Shown here: in pieces, positions 54,401 through 60,215 of the stretch
Layout: the number at the start of each line of letters is the position of its first letter
Position numbering within the stretch: the first letter of the stretch is position 1
Source: Doris montereyensis
Taxonomy: Eukaryota > Mollusca > Gastropoda > Nudibranchia > Dorididae
Direction of reading: 5' to 3'
NCBI GenBank assembly: GCA_037039925.1
Contig: JAXRKP010000276.1
Span: forward strand, 81,001-145,000
Length of the DNA stretch: 64,000 bases
Made by a program: the position numbers and the translations under genes
The notes under the pieces: model-generated
What the model saw: the letters and a program-made list of their open reading frames with translations, nothing else
What the model was told of the DNA's origin: nothing
Database searches by the model: none

Positions 54401-56688
54401 TAAATCAGGACTAAAATTCCATCTTTTTACACTGTAAGGCTTTTGATTTTGACTGTTTTATCCTGCTATGCACATGTATTACATATCATTGTTGTTATGT
54501 AGTTCTGCTACCATTGTAAAGCGCTTAAAACCTGTTTTCTAAGGGGTAAAGCGCTATATAAGTGCCATTTATTATCATCATTATTGTTTATGCGCACACA
54601 CACATATGTCAAGCCTGTCACTGAAGGGCTTCTTTAAATGATTTTCCACACTGACCCGCCTGTCCATGTTTCCAACGCCTCAATGTGCTTCTTTTCCTCA
54701 AGTCAAGTTTGGCGTCTTCTGTCCCATGTCTATCATTCTGCTCATGTCATCTCTGAGCTCCTGGCTGAGTTGTATCGACTGTCCGCCACCCAGCAAGTTC
54801 AGACCATTCTTGAACACCATGCCCATAACTAGATAAAGAGGAAAGAAGAAAATAATCACACCAACAACAACAACGACAAAAGACTCAAAATTTTAAGATA
54901 AGATAACTTAAGAAGATACGATAACACTTTATTGTCCAAGCGGCACATATTTTTGGAATTACATTATAATATATGTTTTTATTTGTATCATTCTTCTGTT
55001 CGTAATTCCCTTTGCTGATGACATTACAATACATGAAGGCAGAAAAAAGAAAAGAGACAAATACCGAATATTATAAAAAAAAAACAACTATTGAAACCAA
55101 ATAAGTTTAAACAAAAATGCAAGGATTATGAAAATACACTTTTTGATACACATATAATTTGACACATGCCCTAAAGCATCATGTTTGTGACCTAGTGGTT
55201 GAGTCAGATCTGAATCTGACCATGGGTTTGACTCCAGACGCTTGTTCACCTGGGGCATATTTTGACCGGGGACAGCAAAGTAAACAGCTTTGCTCCATTG
55301 AGAGCAAGATAAAATGGCAATCAGCATACAACTCGAACTGTGTTTTCTTTATTTTTGTATTTTTTCTCCATTAAAATGTATCTTTCTGATTCTTTAAATA
55401 ATTTTCAATACTCTTCATCCACTCCTTCCCTTTCATCTGAGTGATATGTCTTTTTTCTTCTTCAATTTTGTTGTATAAACATGTTTCCTCTCTTTTTTCC
55501 TTTACTAACCTCGACACCAACTTTAATTCAAATTAACACATTGCTATATTAATAAATGTCTCCTCTTCTGTATTTTTGCTTTTAATATCTTTGAGTATCA
55601 TGGTGGCTGCCAGTAAACTTGACTTGTCAAGACAGTGGAACAGCCTCAAATCCTGACTAAATTGGATTATCGAAACGTGACTGTGTAAGAATAAACATGT
55701 ATTTGTAATAATACAGGCAAACATAATTAATCTACATAGTAAAAGCCTTTATTCAATTTAATGGCAAAGCGAAAGTCTGAAATTAACTGAACCAACTTCT
55801 CCTATACATTTCAGATTGAGATCAATAAATTAAATTTGATCAGCTCAATGCAATTACATAACCATCTTTAACTTTAAGGATCGCAAGATCCATGACATAT
55901 AAAACAGATTTTACAATGTTAAGATGCACATATAAAAATGTATTATTTACTTGAACAACCTCAAAAATTTTAAATCAACATTTTCAAGCTTATGAGGGGA
56001 AAAAAAAAGAAAAACTAAACATATAATATATATATACACACACACATACACACAACGATAACAGAGAAACTACATAGGTACCGAAATTCTCATCTGCTTT
56101 CGTCATTTTGTCAAGAGTCGACCATGCCTCCCAGGCTTTCATTGGCAAACCATCCTACTGACTGAGAGAGCAAAGAAAGCGACAATACAATTGTAACACA
56201 AAGATAAATCTCATGTTCTCTTTATGAAACCCCAAGAAACAACAACTAGAACAAAATCTTATATTGTTCAAATTTAGTTTAAATTACTACTGAGACCCCC
56301 CCCCCCCCCCCCCCCAAAAAAAAATAATCCAAAAATCAAAGAGAGAGAAAACCAAATAAAATTCAACTTGTTCTCCAACATTTCCCTTTTTATTGTCACT
56401 TCCAGCATTTAATTCATTACTGTTTTCACTGCTTGAACAAAGCTTTTCTTTCTCTCTGCTTGTCTCATTGAATTTTACCCCGACCACCATGTATATGCGA
56501 TAATCTCAGAATAAATTAAGAGGACACAGCAAAAGGAAAGACAGGTGAAAGAGTGACAGGACAGAAGAAGGCAGCGCCCGCCAACGGCCCACTGTGATCA
56601 AAGCACTGACCTGTGCGAGAGCAGCATCATACATTTTGCATGCTTCATTGCTTCCTGTGGTGAGAGGAAGATTCTCATTTTTCCACTC
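36118..56688 (-). CDS. TTC38: TTC38 (tetratricopeptide repeat protein 38), exons 2-13, whole gene span
   Basis: Twelve exons on the minus strand spell out a TTC38 protein in order: 56611-56688, 56082-56161, 54656-54828, 51077-51250, 49778-49853, 45955-46075, 42990-43049, 41401-41521, 40387-40552, 38419-38578, 37136-37209, 36118-36208. Splice sites are GT-AG and phases agree from exon to exon. Together they give about 457 codons; human TTC38 has about 469 residues, of which roughly the first 11 would be in an upstream exon not identified here. Family knowledge: TTC38 is a conserved all-helical TPR-like protein (StaR-like family, also in bacteria and plants) with no firmly assigned biochemical role; no signal peptide or membrane segment is seen. 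Conserved stretches include PTDMLAL, SHNYWHW and GGSNAQ. Exons 3, 4, 7 and 12 contain small frame-breaking indels, so this copy is either a pseudogene or the assembly carries indel errors. Identification of the family is firm; functionality is open. Confidence 0.93.
36243..36411 (+). repeat. 170-bp direct repeat, right arm (intron before last exon)
   Basis: Nearly identical to 35664-35832. It begins 35 bases upstream of the exon 13 acceptor in transcript order. Confidence 0.9.
37050..37110 (-). mobile_element. SINE family A, 3' end fragment
   Basis: T run followed by TTTGATTTACCCACATCCAC and AAGGTGATCTCAG: the A-tail end of family A in minus orientation, truncated after about 60 bases and 26 bases from TTC38 exon 12. 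Confidence 0.7.
37136..37209 (-). CDS. TTC38: TTC38 exon 12, two compensating frame breaks
   Basis: The 74-base length is exactly what the phases of exons 11 and 13 require (24 codons plus 2). However, the start lacks two bases of the expected R-DVF codons and the run of nine T has two bases more than the FDLFFIQAA alignment needs, so the frame is shifted only between these points and meets a TGA. The rest, IQAAIKSPKKEHHKLG, aligns with the family. Acceptor CATTTTCAG, donor GTAAGGC. Both lesions are in simple-sequence positions (AGAG, T run). Confidence 0.78.
38419..38578 (-). CDS. TTC38: TTC38 exon 11
   Basis: 160 bases, intact, phase 2 to phase 0. It encodes EGQQGINRDTTAKVGENIMK, AFVAYDDGDFASAVDLFLPV and RANVASVGGSNAQ. 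The final VGGSNAQ is the family hallmark before the C-terminal helices. Acceptor CTGTTGACAG, donor GTAATTCTC. Confidence 0.95.
39508..40115 (-). mobile_element. CR1/L2-like LINE, C-terminal RT fragment with 3' tail
   Basis: The minus strand encodes VQAFVISHLDYWYCNALLYN, then (after one stop) DHITPVLKNLHWLPIHKRIE, HGTAPEYIAELL, GEKAFSFNGSKIWNSFP and LKMLKTHFFKRHIW, the classic C-terminal end of CR1/L2-type ORF2. The 3' UTR has TGTAAAGCGCTTAGAG and ends in an ATT repeat (39509-39525). It is 5'-truncated and sits in the intron between TTC38 exons 10 and 11. Confidence 0.85.
40131..40235 (+). mobile_element. SINE family C, 3' fragment
   Basis: ACGCTATAGAAACCAGAATAA and CTATAGGTCACAATGTCCTT match the 3' half of the SINE at 32422. 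Confidence 0.65.
40387..40552 (-). CDS. TTC38: TTC38 exon 10
   Basis: 166 bases, intact, phase 1 to phase 2. It encodes VSVGDRWTKLYETYKYLLHH, then HVHVFNDFHVLLACLGAGEK and EATQEMMESIKTYVR. It matches the VSVGQRW...LFNDAHFLMASLGA region of the family. Acceptor TTAATCATCAG, donor GTAATGC. Confidence 0.95.
40722..40990 (-). repeat. Dispersed repeat family B
   Basis: TTTAATTGAAATTTACCCCATCCACCATG, GGTGATATCAGGGTGAAT, AGAGGAAACAGCAAGATGAA, with a second partial unit from about 40867. Its 5' part resembles the 3' end of SINE family A (TTTACCC..TCCAC..GGTGATCTC), so it may be a related SINE read from its tail; strand is assigned on that basis. Confidence 0.65.
41401..41521 (-). CDS. TTC38: TTC38 exon 9
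   Basis: 121 bases, intact, phase 0 to phase 1. It encodes GDYESALSAFDKEVSRRGYE then SGSLLGLVDISSFLYRLEME. It matches the GEYEAALTIYD...MLYRLQMEG segment of the family. Acceptor GACACTAG, donor GTAGGGAC. Confidence 0.94.
42300..42475 (+). repeat. (AAT)n microsatellite
   Basis: GAT/AAT trinucleotides, about 110 bases of near-pure AAT, in the intron between TTC38 exons 8 and 9. Confidence 0.97.
42520..42872 (+). repeat. (GAA)n tract, about 350 bp
   Basis: Imperfect then near-pure GAA (Friedreich-type triplet) on the plus strand, so TTC in the TTC38 transcript. It lies between exons 8 and 9, about 120 bases downstream of the exon 8 donor, and is followed by a CA repeat (42938-42962). Confidence 0.97.
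42990..43049 (-). CDS. TTC38: TTC38 exon 8
   Basis: A 60-base, 20-codon exon: TCGTLASHNYWHWCLFYLDI, phase 0 on both sides, acceptor TTCTTTCAG, donor GTGAGTCTG. The HNYWHW motif is the signature of this part of TTC38 and is fully kept. The exon is immediately preceded, in the gene's downstream intron, by a CA repeat and the large GAA/AAT tracts (42300-42872). Confidence 0.92.
43208..43345 (-). repeat. Dispersed repeat family B
   Basis: TTTACCCTGTTCATAATATG, GTGATCTCAGGGTAAATTAA, ACAGCAAGATGAAATAC and GAAAGGAAAGAAGTGGGACC. Same orientation as the other copies. Confidence 0.65.
43410..43790 (+). mobile_element. LINE RT C-terminal fragment
   Basis: The plus strand encodes EEHRARNKINAFFKAING and, further on, FYPSTGRLWKGLPTEIKLSN, the second half of the C-terminal domain found after RT in many APE-type LINEs (an RxxR..FFKIINGLV ... 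FxxRTxxxWNxLP pattern). Tail: CAAGAGTTGAGTTCGTCAGT followed by a short GAA run. Strongly 5'-truncated. Confidence 0.7.
43791..45940. other. TTC38 intron between exons 7 and 8, no gene
   Basis: AT-rich with scattered TE-like ends: CATCTTTATTGATCC (about 44388), a pogo-like CAGTGGTATCCGCCTAAGAG end (about 45017) and a LINE-type 3' end AATAAAGAAATTTTGATTTG followed by TTGAAT repeats (about 45740-45775). None forms a complete element. Confidence 0.5.
45955..46075 (-). CDS. TTC38: TTC38 exon 7, one extra base
   Basis: It starts in phase 0 after TTTTTGTCCCAAG with ALSFNPRDAWATHVLCHV (human: ALSINPTDAWSVHTVAHI). An extra base in CACGTGCTGGGAT then shifts the frame. With the downstream frame the residues WDRRGRQQEGIDMMDSTVQY align at exactly the expected spacing. 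Length is 121; neighbouring phases require 120. Donor is GTGAGTTCC. Confidence 0.85.
46217..46533 (-). mobile_element. tRNA-derived SINE (family A), full length
   Basis: Minus-strand tRNA-like head (GGACTCAGTAGTCCAAAGGC ... GAGAGTTCAAACCCCAGCAG), body with CCTTGGCTGTTTACAGGACA, A/T-rich tail at 46217. A piggyBac-like element is inserted next to its head (46546). Confidence 0.8.
46546..47223 (+). mobile_element. piggyBac-like relic with TTAA target duplication
   Basis: TTAA at 46542-46545 and 47224-47227 flank a 678-bp element. Its ends are CCCTTTGGTTGCTAT and, read inward from the right, ACCTTTGGTTGCTAT. Inside, an ATG at about 46796 starts MESDDEADTYRHDIDSG; after one frame shift an acidic stretch FEADRPELDLDLDLDDRDV follows. 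This is typical of the Asp/Glu-rich N-terminus of piggyBac transposases. The catalytic domain is deleted. Confidence 0.82.
47340..47495 (+). mobile_element. SINE family A, 5' fragment in opposite orientation
   Basis: Head-like sequence, then CCCAGTAAAACCCACCCCAC, GTCCAGGTAGGTG and GTCCCATCAGAGACAGACGATAAAAAGGA, i.e. the reverse complement of the head-proximal body of family A, cut where the LINE starts at about 47496. The only family A copy here on the plus strand. Confidence 0.65.
47496..49420 (+). mobile_element. RTE-like LINE lacking the reverse transcriptase domain
   Basis: Same family as 18297-21613, opposite orientation. 5' UTR repeats (47530-47700), then endonuclease: KVDILAIRETKKKGQGIENV (47920), LLGDLNARVDNNVETSGG (48222) and FSDHHIVIGEMR (48510), the D and SDH motifs of APE nucleases. 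At 48810 it jumps to ...INSEGKLKKEISQRIKKAM and the C-terminal TLLYGSETWTLGSREYSR ... QLRWFGHVNRM ... GRPRRKWEEDIKEAL domain. The missing part equals about 18911-20255 of the other copy and includes all RT motifs. Inserted in the intron between TTC38 exons 6 and 7. Confidence 0.87.
49513..49735 (-). mobile_element. SINE family A, head-truncated
   Basis: TTTGATTTTATCCACATCCA, CTGTCCTGTAAACAGCCAAA, TTTTTATCGTCCGTCTCCGA. It ends about 40 bases from the donor of TTC38 exon 6; the tRNA-like head is missing. Confidence 0.75.
49778..49853 (-). CDS. TTC38: TTC38 exon 6
   Basis: 76 bases, intact: one base completes a glycine codon, then 25 codons read DLHGLLAFGYEETNMFKPAE and EMAKK. Acceptor TGTCATCAG, donor GTGAGTTTTCC, ending in phase 0. 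A SINE body begins only about 40 bases inside the downstream intron (49513-49735). Confidence 0.93.
50075..50300 (-). mobile_element. SINE family A, head-truncated
   Basis: Diverged member: TTTCATTTGATTTGACTG, CCCAGACTGCCATGTAATCA, GGATCTTTAACTTGAATAGA, then the CATCCAACTATCTGGAC segment. Preceded by a GT repeat and a G run (50004-50070). Confidence 0.72.
50600..50770 (+). mobile_element. SINE family C fragment
   Basis: TAGGAAAGACGATTTATACG, CATTCGACCCAGGTGTAAAT, GGGCACC and GGAGGTAATTATTATCACCT match the body of 32422-32688; head and 3' end are lost. Confidence 0.65.
50878..51060 (-). repeat. Dispersed repeat family B
   Basis: TTTGAAGTAAACCCTGTCCA, GTGGTGATCTCAGGGTTACA, AGAGGAAACAGCAAGATGAA, GAAAGGAAAGAAGTAGGACC. 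Ends 17 bases from the donor of TTC38 exon 5. Confidence 0.68.
51077..51250 (-). CDS. TTC38: TTC38 exon 5
   Basis: 174 bases, intact. It encodes WTDKAARVWEEILTQFPTDM then LALQFAYSCYFYQGQSYEIR and the IARVFPHWKPNMPFYG tail. It corresponds to the best conserved TPR-like part of the family (ACELWEQIL..PTDMLALKF in human). Acceptor is TTTTCCTGACAG, donor GTAAGGAC, phase 2 on both sides. Confidence 0.95.
51343..51500 (-). repeat. Dispersed repeat family B
   Basis: TTTCATTGAAATTTACCCTG, TCCACCATTGCGATGGTCTC, GAAAGGAAAGAAGTAGGACT, CAGCAGCGCCCACCAATCAC. Least diverged copy in the window. Confidence 0.7.
51556..51823 (-). mobile_element. tRNA-derived SINE (family A), full length
   Basis: Head on the minus strand: GGGACATGGCAGTCCAGAGG and CAACCAAAAGGTCATGGGTG. 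The body CCTTGGATGTTTACAGGGCA and tail are present. Confidence 0.8.
52873..54190. mobile_element. Foldback element with long inverted arms and a hammerhead-like motif
   Basis: Left arm 52877-53005 and right arm 54015-54150 are imperfect reverse complements of about 130 bases (GACAATAAGTGACAACTCCA ... AGATCTAGATCTAAGCAC). A partial third arm lies at 53850-53930. ATGCATCCCTAATAAG occurs just outside both ends (about 52868 and 54169), like a target-site duplication. Each arm holds CTGAYGAAGGGTTATACCCG followed by AAAC (plus strand 54060-54083; minus strand 52963-52940), which resembles a hammerhead ribozyme core with one extra A. The interior has a purine-rich segment and a ~105-bp tandem repeat (53390-53840). 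No protein was recognised. Present only in the right copy of the duplication. Confidence 0.7.
53390..53840 (+). repeat. Degenerate tandem repeat, unit about 105 bp
   Basis: Repeated blocks GCGAAATGTATACAATTTAC, AAATGTATCGATACAATTAA, GGGATAGAGTAAACGACTTA, TCTGAAATATCA recur four to six times with internal losses, inside the foldback element. Confidence 0.88.
54330..54585 (+). mobile_element. LINE 3' end, right copy
   Basis: The plus strand encodes FEFSAPHFWNSLPPTD and, after a break, SPTAFKSGLKFHLFTL, the very C-terminus of a CR1/L2-like ORF2 (APxLWNSLP ... FKxxLKTxLF). A 3' UTR with TGTAAAGCGC follows, then GGTAAAGCGCTATATAAGTG and ATT/ATC repeats. The left copy keeps only the last part (225-421). 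Confidence 0.78.
54656..54828 (-). CDS. TTC38: TTC38 exon 4, frame broken
   Basis: The acceptor TATCTAG is followed by VMGMVFKNGLNLLGGGQSIQ and continues to TPNLT. A conserved continuation EEKKHIEALETWTGG is present but two bases out of frame, with an in-frame TGA directly after TPNLT. The donor is GG|GTCAGT; in the downstream frame the exon joins exon 5 in phase 2 and reproduces the family sequence. Length is 173 bases where the flanking phases require 175. The left copy (487-660) has 174, so both copies are frame-broken at the same spot but by different amounts. Confidence 0.88.
56082..56161 (-). CDS. TTC38: TTC38 exon 3, frame broken by a 2-base deletion
   Basis: 80 bases; the duplicate exon at 3185-3266 has 82. 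It encodes SVGWFANESLGGM, then a 2-base loss relative to the left copy (GAC-GGG-ACT region) shifts the frame and brings in a TGA four codons later. The downstream part still contains the conserved KMTKADENF peptide in the original frame. Donor is GTACCTATG, and the exon ends in phase 1, as exon 4 expects. Confidence 0.88.
56296..56318 (+). repeat. Poly(C) run
   Basis: About 22 consecutive C followed by A-rich sequence, absent from the left copy. Other C runs: 1257-1269 and 16731-16743. Confidence 0.9.
56458..56590 (-). repeat. Dispersed repeat family B
   Basis: GTCTCATTGAATTTTACCCC, ACCACCATGTATATGCGATA, AATTAAGAGGACACAGCAAA, GGCAGCGCCCGCCAACGGCC. It ends about 20 bases from TTC38 exon 2. 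The left copy has no equivalent before its exon 2. Confidence 0.65.
56611..56688 (-). CDS. TTC38: TTC38 exon 2 (first recognised coding exon)
   Basis: 78 bases, 26 codons, phase 0 at both ends, acceptor TTTATTGCAG and donor GTCAGTGC. It encodes EWKNENLPLTTGSNEACKMY followed by DAALAQ. This matches the N-terminal part of TTC38 (human has a WKD..LPLSTTSNEACKLFDA stretch). An initiator exon of about 11 codons should lie upstream, at higher coordinates; none could be identified. The identical exon occurs in the left duplicate at 3566-3643. Confidence 0.92.
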
Positions 56689-57184
56689 CTGCAATAAAGT
56701 TTACGAGTCATGAAACTTGTCCATGATAAATAAAAATGGAATAAGACATCATTGGAATAATTAAATCCATTGGCAAAAGTAGTTACTATCAAATATATTT
56801 TGTGTGTTTCGTTGCAATTTACCCCATCCACATTATCTCAGAGTTATCAAAAACAAGATATCACACACACTATTGTGAATTCACTCGCTGCCAACGTTCC
56901 CTCAAATTTTTTAGTCTGTGTGCGCAAATTTTTGGTGTTGTGCAGAGTTTGATGAAAAATCTAAATTGTGTGCAAAAGAATAGATTTTTAAAATTTTGTG
57001 CATGCTGTTGTTTTCCATTGATGAGCGCAGACATTTCTCAACTGTGCGCATATTGTTACTGCTACATTAACTAACACAGTATCAATCCCGGCAGCCTCTC
57101 ACAGGTGGAAGGATTTGTTATTTAAATGCTCACTGGGCCTATTATCGGAGTAGTTTCCTTAGCGCTCCTTTATGTGAAGAAAAT

Positions 57185-57531
57185 GTGCTTGGTTGTGCAC
57201 CCGTGCATTTGCCATTTTTGTCATTTAGCAATTCAGATCCAAGGTGTACCCTAGATCTAGGTGTAAACACGAGATCGACTTTTTCATCTGAAGCCAGCAG
57301 TAGTGATAAAGATCAACCAGGATTAAACACAGCAATTAAAATTGAAAAGAAAACAACACAACCCCCCAACAAATTGGTTTTGAAAGTCTAATAGTCTAGA
57401 TAGAACAGAGACAGTTCTCTTTCTATTAGGCTTTCAAATTCAATTTTTCGTGTTTACACCTAGATCTAGGTACACCTTGGATCTGAATTGCTAAATGACA
57501 AAAATGGCGAAGGCATGGGTGCACAACCAAG
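57185..57531. repeat. Foldback: 87-bp inverted arms with a nested palindrome
   Basis: 57185-57272 (TGCTTGGTTGTGCACCCGTG ... GGTGTAAACACGA) is repeated in reverse complement at about 57447-57531 with few mismatches. Inside, TTTGAAAGTCTAATAG (about 57380) and CTATTAGGCTTTCAAA (about 57425) form a second stem. Present only in the right copy; the outermost TTGGTTGTGCACC matches the shared flank, so one arm probably derives from host sequence. Confidence 0.85.
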
Positions 57532-57590
57532 CATACTGCAGTATTAGTATTATTTCTTTTATCATTAAATATCCAGTATATACTGTAGAG

Positions 57591-57780
57591 CAATGCTACT
57601 CAAAGTGTAGCACACGTACCGGGTGACAGTACGCGTAACCACCCTCTGCTGGTACAGGGAGATTAAGAACGTGGCTGTCTTTTTTTATCACGGGTACCAT
57701 GCTTGTTTCGCTCTCCAGTCCCTAGCACATTGAAAGAAACAACTGCCGATCGGTTACATCACGTAGTTTGAGAGACACTG
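57591..57780. mobile_element. Small hAT-like MITE, 190 bp
   Basis: Ends CAATGCTACTCAAAGTGTAG and, read inward from the right, CAGTGTCTCTCAAACTACGT, are imperfect inverted repeats of the CAGxGxTxCTCAAACT type common in hAT elements. Flanks CTGTAGAG (57583-57590) and GTGTAGAG (57781-57788) form an 8-bp target-site duplication with one mismatch. Confidence 0.78.
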
Positions 57781-57850
57781 GTGTAGAGTGTGTGTCAAAA
57801 GTGGCGCACAAGAAAAGTCTTTTTTCATAAAAAGTGAGCTCATCTTTCAA

Positions 57851-58000
57851 CTTAAATCAAATCTAAACCCCATGAGATATCACAAGAATTATTTTTTAAT
57901 CATTGTCTACAGATATATCTGCACATAATGCCTTTTCATTGTTCTAATTAGAAGAAGCTAATCCAGAGTGATATCTCATGGGGTTTAGATTTGATTTAAG
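57851..58000. repeat. Perfect 33-bp inverted repeat
   Basis: 57851-57883 (CTTAAATCAAATCTAAACCC ... GAGATATCAC) and 57968-58000 are exact reverse complements separated by 84 bases. Absent from the left copy. Confidence 0.95.
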
Positions 58001-58654
58001 TATACTGTTGAAGCGCTTTACATTTAATTCTTAACTAAAACGAAGTATTATAATGATAGCATGAGGATATAAGCATCACATGGACTTTATCAAAAGAACA
58101 AGGGACAAACGAAAAAGATTTCATCTCATACCTGGCTGCCTCGAAAGTTTGTATGCAACATTATTCAGTTGGTCTCAAACCAGACGGTGTAGATATATCT
58201 TCACTTTACTATGGGTTAGAAATTCCACTTTAAAAGCGTGGCTAACTCTGAAAGGAAAGGAAAAAGGCCAAACAATTTTTCAATATATATTTTAACAGGG
58301 GGAAATGGTAGTGTTATTGCGTTTTTTAGATTCAACATTCATATGAATATCATTTTCCTGGTAAGTGTTCTGTTTCAGGGATTGTGATAGATTGTGGCTG
58401 TTCCCAACCATGGTATTCCTTCTAAATTTAAGATATAGTCAAACCATCTTCAGATACATCATAAAATCACATTTCCATTGCAATTAATCCTTTTTTGGAC
58501 ACAATAATCCATCTAGAGTAATGTAACGTCAACACAGTTATCACCTCATTGTTATCATCATCAACAGAAATCCCTGTCATTTGTCATTGGTGGATAAATG
58601 GGCGTGCTCTGCTGTGACCTTACCAAGGCCATTCCAATGTCAGCTATGTAGAAA

Positions 58655-59040
58655 GAGAGAGAGACACACACACACACACAACACCAAAAGATAGACGCAC
58701 CTGCACACACACACACACAAGGAGAAATGTCGAAAGATAAGAGGGGGGGGGGGGGAAGGACACATACTACATGGAGACAGAAAGAAAAATTCAAGAGAGA
58801 GAAGACCGACAAAGATAGATATTCACACAGAGAGAGGGAGAGGGAGGAAAACAGACAGAGACAGACAGAGAGAGTGAGAAAGTGGGAGGAAGGGAGGGAG
58901 GGAGAGAGAGAGTTTGTGTGTTTCTTTGAAGCAACCCTATCCACCGTGGCGGTGATCTCAGGGGAAAGAGAGGGGGGTGAGTTATAGGGAGAGAGAGAGG
59001 GGGAGAGAGGAGAGAGAGAGGGAGCAATATTACCGTTAGA
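58655..59040. repeat. CA/GA-rich simple sequence with a family B fragment
   Basis: CA repeats (58663-58720), a G run (58743-58755) and imperfect GA to 59030. A short family B piece (CAACCCTATCCACCGTGGCG, about 58931) sits inside. Corresponds to 7730-7990 of the left copy. Confidence 0.75.
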
Positions 59041-59089
59041 TATTATTATTTATAAACTAACTATTACAAGAATATAAGGTCTATTTCGA

Positions 59090-59230
59090 TAATTCGTCAT
59101 TAACTAGGATTATGCTGAGGACCATCATTCATCACTTTGACTAATGGTGAATAATACTGAGGTCCATTCGTCATTGATGGCGAACAGTGCTGATGTCCAT
59201 TTACCATTAATGGCAAAAAGTGCTGGCCCC
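59090..59230 (+). repeat. Short minisatellite, about 4 units of 33-43 bp
   Basis: CGTCATTAACTAGGATTATG, CATCACTTTGACTAATGGTG, CGTCATTGATGGCGAACAGT and TACCATTAATGGCAAAAAGT head successive units ending GTGCTGAxGTCCAT. It directly borders the truncated copia integrase. Confidence 0.8.
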
Positions 59231-60215
59231 TTTTGATGTGGACTAAAAGGAGCGCTTTTCTCATGTTTCATTTTGTTTTCAGTGAGGAAAGACCTGAACT
59301 CATTTGAAATAAATTCTCCCCCTTGATCAGATCGTACAGATTTTACAGTACCAGAAGGGTTAATATCAGCAAGATATTTTTAAAAGCATAAATATCACTT
59401 TTCGTCTTTAAAAATTACACATTGTTAAGTTCAGAAAAATCATCAACACAAACTAAGGCATATCAAAAGCCATCTTTAGAAACTGGATCAACAGGACCTG
59501 CAAGATCAAGAAGAATGAGATCGAACGGTCTTTCTGCACGAGCATCTGGAATTCTGTTTAGATGTTGTGTCATTTTTCCACTTGTACACACTTCACAATC
59601 AAATTTGTCCTCTAGATTTGTATAATCATACCTTCAACAACATTTGTCAATTTTTTATTATCTTCACAATTACAGTGTCCCAATATTTGGTGCCATTCCT
59701 TCAAAGCATGAGAATTCTTGGGGTTGGTGTTAAGATTAAGAGATGAACACAAGTAATACAACTTTTCTTTCTTCCTGATTTCAAATTTTATTTTGCCACT
59801 GCGAAGAATAGCGAAATCCTGACAAAATTCCACTGTTGCTCCACTTTCTGTGGCCGCTCACACAAAAAAATTGTGACAAAAATGAGGGCACAAAGAGAGC
59901 ATTTTTAGGTAACGTGGCTTGTACCTGAAATATCAGATAGAAGAACTGAAGCGTCACTCTGCCCCTTGGCAAGATTTGTGGCTTTGGTTCCATCAGTCAA
60001 CTCAATGACATGATTGGCTGGATTGAAGTTTACTTTTAATATGGTGAACTTGGACCTGTCCTTGACAATGTGGACAGATGCACCTGAATCGACCAAAAAC
60101 GTGTCATTGTCATTCACATTCTGGTCATGATGAGGGACATCAAAAGGAATGAGAAATGATTTTCTTCATAATGGCCCGGATCAGTTTTGACTGTTTTTGC
60201 AGCATTCAATTTTCT
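59228..60215 (-). mobile_element. Ty1/copia remnant, right duplicate
   Basis: Counterpart of the copia remnant in the left copy: protease (NDNDTFLVDSGASVHIVKDR, about 60110-60050), GAG-preintegrase (KEWHQILGHCNCED, about 59700) and integrase core (RSDQGGEFISNEF, about 59320; ENKMKHEKSAPFSPHQKG, about 59270-59230). It stops abruptly at HQKG, while the left copy continues. The gag region is also missing here (a jump equivalent to 15010-16215). Confidence 0.87.

Noticed and set aside
58561..58944. Short frame with a possible GTAAGG donor as the missing first TTC38 exon
   Set aside because: The peptide does not resemble the TTC38 N-terminus, the phase does not end in the expected glutamine codon, and the donor is not conserved in the left copy (about 7705).
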